Shown: positions 5,175 through 7,119 of the stretch, piece after piece
Position numbering within the stretch: the stretch's first letter is position 1
Layout: each line of letters begins with the position of its first letter
Source: Bacillota bacterium
GTDB taxonomy: Bacteria > Bacillota > Clostridia > Clostridiales > Clostridiaceae
Assembly: GCA_023451395.1 (NCBI GenBank)
Contig: JAEXZL010000073.1
Coordinates: 1-7,119 of the forward strand
Length of the DNA: 7,119 bases
Direction: 5' to 3'
Notes under the pieces: generated by a model
What the model was told of the DNA's origin: nothing
Databases searched by the model: none
Seen by the model: only the letters and a program-made list of their open reading frames with translations
Translations under genes and position numbers: made by a program

Positions 5175-6755
5175 TTGAACAAGAGAGCAAAAATTATTAT
5201 TAGTACAATTGTAGCTATGTATACATTGTCAATAGGCTTGACCGCAAAAACAAATACTCCTATAGGAGTGGATATTGTATCTGCTGCTACTAATAATTCT
5301 GGAGGATCATCAGGTGGATCTTCTGGAGGTAGTAATACAACTAAACCTGGAAATACATCTGGCTCCACATCCGGAAAAGCATCAGGAACAACTTCTGGAA
5401 CAACTTCTGGAACAATAAAAAGTACACTTAGAAAAGGTTCTAAGGGAAGTCAAGTAAAGATTTTACAAACCATTCTTAATGGAAAAGGGTACAAGCTTGC
5501 TGTAGATGGAAGTTTCGGGCCAAAAACTTTTGAGGCTGTTAAAAAATTTCAGAATAGCAATAAGCTTGCTGTAGATGGAATTGTTGGACCAAAGACCAGA
5601 GCAGTATTAAATCCTAATGTTTCAACATCAATTGTTTTAAGATCTGGATCAAAGGGCAGTGCTGTTAGTACTTTACAATCAAATTTAAATAGTTTAGGAT
5701 TTAATCTTAAAGTAGATGGAAGTTTTGGACCTAAGACTCTTGCAGCTGTTAAGAAGTTCCAAAAGGATAATGGACTTTCTGTAGATGGAATTGTTGGTCC
5801 AAAAACCAATGCTAAGTTAGAGGAAAAGCTAAAAACCGGAGGGGATAATACAACTCCTACAACTCCTACAACTCCACCTCCAGTAGATGTAGTATCAGCA
5901 GCTTCATTAAATATTAAGGACGAGGCTGTATTTGAAAAATCCATTGGTAAGGATGGTAAATGGATTATTTGTATTATTGATGATTTATCTTTTGATAAGG
6001 AACTTGTAGTTGAAGGGGAATTTAAGAATACAAAGACACCTCCTGCTGTTCAGCGTAAGATAGCTCTTTATACTCAAGACGAAAATAAAAAAGTAACTGA
6101 TACCTTTACTCTAAAGGCTCCTAAACTTACTATAAAGAGCCCAAATACAAGTATTCAAAAGGGAACCTTCAAGGGTGATATATATGTTTCTGCCCAGGGC
6201 TTTAAGCTTGTAGATACAAGGGTAGTAGGAAATGTTATTTTTACAAGCCAGGAAGCTATGGATTCATTTTCAATGGATGCAACTAGTTACATTACAGGAA
6301 AGCAGGAATTAGAATCTGTTGATACTGTATCCGCTGCTTCACTAAATATAACCTCTAATGCTGTTTTTGAAAAATCCATCAGTAAAGATGGTAAATGGAT
6401 TATTTGTGTAACTAAGAATTTAACCTTCTATAAAGAGATTGTATTAGATGGTGACTTATACAATACAAAAAATCCTCCAGCAATACAGCGTAAAATAGCT
6501 CTTTATGAGCAGGATAGCAACAAAACTGTAACTGCAAGATACACTTTAACAGCTCCAAAGCTTACCATTAATAGCAAAAATGCTAGGATTCAAAGTGGTA
6601 CCTTTAAGGGAGATATATATGTTTCTGCTCCAAATTTCCAATTAGTTGATGCTAAGGTTGAGGGTAATGTTTACTTTACCACACAAGATGCTTCCGATTC
6701 CTTTAAAATGGATGAGAAGAGCTCTATAACAGGTGAGAAGAAATTAAAGCAATAA
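5175..6755 (+). CDS. Secreted peptidoglycan-binding wall protein with duplicated C-terminal module
   Basis: This 526-residue exported protein starts at TTG. It opens with a signal peptide (MNKRAK, hydrophobic core 7-22) with possible cleavage in the VSAA segment at 35-38. Next is a Gly/Ser/Thr-rich flexible linker (40-82) and two PG_binding_1 domains, about 85-145 and 155-215. Each carries VDGSFGPKT...AVKKFQ and VDGIVGPKT, which bind the wall non-covalently. A Thr/Pro linker (225-236) leads to two similar modules (239-380 and 384-525). Each begins VSAASLNI and includes KDGKWIIC, QRKIALY, APKLTI, GTFKGDIYVSA and GNV.FT. The later strands look like successive rungs of a beta-helix or beta-solenoid. 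I recall similar modules in clostridial secreted proteins but no assigned function. There is no hydrolase catalytic domain, LPXTG motif or other anchor. It is probably a structural or ligand-binding surface protein. It is monocistronic, with a terminator on the 3' side. Confidence 0.9.
   Translation: MNKRAKIIISTIVAMYTLSIGLTAKTNTPIGVDIVSAATNNSGGSSGGSSGGSNTTKPGNTSGSTSGKASGTTSGTTSGTIKSTLRKGSKGSQVKILQTILNGKGYKLAVDGSFGPKTFEAVKKFQNSNKLAVDGIVGPKTRAVLNPNVSTSIVLRSGSKGSAVSTLQSNLNSLGFNLKVDGSFGPKTLAAVKKFQKDNGLSVDGIVGPKTNAKLEEKLKTGGDNTTPTTPTTPPPVDVVSAASLNIKDEAVFEKSIGKDGKWIICIIDDLSFDKELVVEGEFKNTKTPPAVQRKIALYTQDENKKVTDTFTLKAPKLTIKSPNTSIQKGTFKGDIYVSAQGFKLVDTRVVGNVIFTSQEAMDSFSMDATSYITGKQELESVDTVSAASLNITSNAVFEKSISKDGKWIICVTKNLTFYKEIVLDGDLYNTKNPPAIQRKIALYEQDSNKTVTARYTLTAPKLTINSKNARIQSGTFKGDIYVSAPNFQLVDAKVEGNVYFTTQDASDSFKMDEKSSITGEKKLKQ
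5385..5414 (+). repeat. 12-nt in-frame tandem repeat in the wall protein linker
   Basis: The unit GGAACAACTTCT is repeated 2.5 times without mismatch and encodes G-T-T-S copies in the flexible linker between the signal peptide and the first peptidoglycan-binding domain. Gain or loss of units would change linker length by four residues without breaking the frame. Confidence 0.85.
5427..5819 (+). repeat. Tandem peptidoglycan-binding domain duplication
   Basis: The two PG_binding_1 domains (residues 85-145 and 155-215) align without gaps at an exact 70-residue offset. About 42 of 61 positions are identical by hand count. The VDG(S/I).GPKT motifs fall at 110 and 133 in the first copy and at 180 and 203 in the second. 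The DNA is also similar, pointing to internal duplication, though tandem pairs are common in this domain family. Confidence 0.88.
5889..6749 (+). repeat. Tandem 142-residue module duplication at the wall protein C terminus
   Basis: Copy 1 (5889-6314, residues 239-380) and copy 2 (6324-6749, residues 384-525) align end to end with no insertion or deletion at a constant 145-residue offset. About 93 of 142 residues are identical by hand count. The best conserved blocks are VSAASLNI, AVFEKSI, KDGKWIIC, PPA(V/I)QRKIALY, APKLTI and GTFKGDIYVSA. Most change is in the segment around 267-286 of copy 1 and in the last ten residues. Confidence 0.9.
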
Positions 6756-6764
6756 CTTAAAGCA

Positions 6765-6793
6765 AAAAGCCAGGTAATGAATACCTGGCTTTT
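6765..6793. terminator. Bidirectional terminator between convergent genes
   Basis: A perfect 12-bp inverted repeat is formed by AAAAGCCAGGTA (6765-6776) and TACCTGGCTTTT (6782-6793) with a 5-nt loop. It starts 10 nt after the wall protein stop codon and ends 1 nt before the minus-strand stop codon at 6795-6797. It therefore closes both transcripts. Confidence 0.92.
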
Positions 6794-6794
6794 A

Positions 6795-7085
6795 TTATTT
6801 ACTTTTTTTGAATATAAGGAGAAAACCAAAAATAATCAGTAATAATGGGAAAACGATCTTCATTGATAGCCAAGGCATCAAGTCTTTAAAGAGCAGAGAT
6901 AGAAGTGATACAATAAAAATAATTAGGAAAAAGGAGCCTATTAATAAAACACCTCTATCCTTCTTATAGAGAAAATAGTATTGCAGAAAACCAACGGCCA
7001 AAGCTAATAAATAAAAGGGCGATAAATAATTAGAAAACTCTCGTTGAGTAATGTGCTGGATGAAAAATATTAATCCTAAGACCAT
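6795..7085 (-). CDS. Small multi-pass membrane protein of unknown function
   Basis: The product is 96 residues and almost entirely hydrophobic. Clear membrane segments are about 22-40, 46-66 and 74-93. A shorter hydrophobic stretch (2-11) may be a fourth. Positive residues sit at 41-44 (KKDR) and at the C terminus (KKSK). The spacing of the segments and the closing pattern PLLLIIFGFLLIFKK recall the membrane part of LiaI/LiaF-like or DUF5668-type small proteins, but this likeness is loose and is not used as a name. The start is supported by a perfect AGGAGG at 7093-7098 with 7-nt spacing and by an in-frame stop at 7104-7106. It runs convergent to the wall protein gene. Its promoter, or any upstream operon partner, lies beyond the window; a TAA at 7117-7119 on this strand could be the end of such a gene. 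Confidence 0.78.
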   Translation of the reverse strand: MVLGLIFFIQHITQREFSNYLSPFYLLALAVGFLQYYFLYKKDRGVLLIGSFFLIIFIVSLLSLLFKDLMPWLSMKIVFPLLLIIFGFLLIFKKSK

Positions 7086-7092
7086 ATGTATT

Positions 7093-7098
7093 CCTCCT
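7093..7098 (-). promoter_or_regulatory. Ribosome binding site of the small membrane protein gene
   Basis: AGGAGG on the minus strand lies 7 nt before the ATG at 7083-7085. A second GGAGG further upstream (7111-7115 on this strand) is followed by no in-frame start for this gene. It overlaps an ATG at 7115-7117 that opens only a 13-codon frame, so it is probably incidental. Confidence 0.8.
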
Positions 7099-7119
7099 GG
7101 AATCTATTTACCTCCATTA

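Noticed and set aside
5300..5420. CRISPR-like repeats in the Gly/Ser/Thr linker region
   Set aside because: The repeats are short in-frame codon repeats inside a coding region, with no unique spacers of regular length.
5549..5944. 131-residue open frame on the minus strand with repeated GPTIPST-like segments
   Set aside because: It is the antisense shadow of the peptidoglycan-binding repeats. Its internal repeats simply mirror the VDG..GPKT coding repeats, and the plus-strand gene has all the coding signals.

Overview
The window looks like part of the chromosome of a Gram-positive, low-G+C anaerobe of the Clostridium type. This rests on A+T-rich DNA, strong AGGAGG ribosome binding sites, A/T-ending codons, clostridial-style 5S and tRNA-Asn sequences, a lipoprotein with a Gram-positive lipobox, and a secreted peptidoglycan-binding protein. 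The species cannot be named from the sequence alone.

Layout. Positions 1-158 are the tail of a ribosomal RNA operon: the 3' end of a 5S rRNA, a complete tRNA-Asn(GUU) and a strong terminator. Positions 189-3847 hold a tight three-gene operon, with gaps of 9 and 5 nt. It encodes an OmpR/PhoB-type response regulator, a membrane histidine kinase with an extracytoplasmic sensor region, and a large lipoprotein of unknown function. After 81 nt with no visible terminator comes a soluble lipid kinase of the DagK/YegS/BmrU type (3929-4804), closed by a 16-bp-stem terminator. Next is a gene-free, very A+T-rich stretch of about 320 nt with an extended -10 promoter and two 14-bp palindromes. It leads into a secreted wall protein with a TTG start (5175-6755). 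That protein has a signal peptide, a Gly/Ser/Thr linker, two peptidoglycan-binding domains, a Thr/Pro linker and two copies of a 145-residue-period repeat. A bidirectional terminator separates it from a convergent gene for a small multi-pass membrane protein (6795-7085, minus strand).

How the genes may work together. Every protein gene other than the regulator acts at, or probably at, the cell envelope: sensor kinase, lipoprotein, membrane-lipid kinase, wall-anchored protein and small membrane protein. The firmest link is the regulator-kinase-lipoprotein operon. The lipoprotein could be an accessory sensor or an output of the two-component system, but this is inference. The lipid kinase may be read through from that operon. 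The wall protein has its own promoter region.

Nothing here is a mobile element, CRISPR array or obvious new defence system. The least understood items are the lipoprotein, the duplicated C-terminal module of the wall protein with its recurring V-S-A-A motif, and the palindrome-bearing leader before the TTG start.
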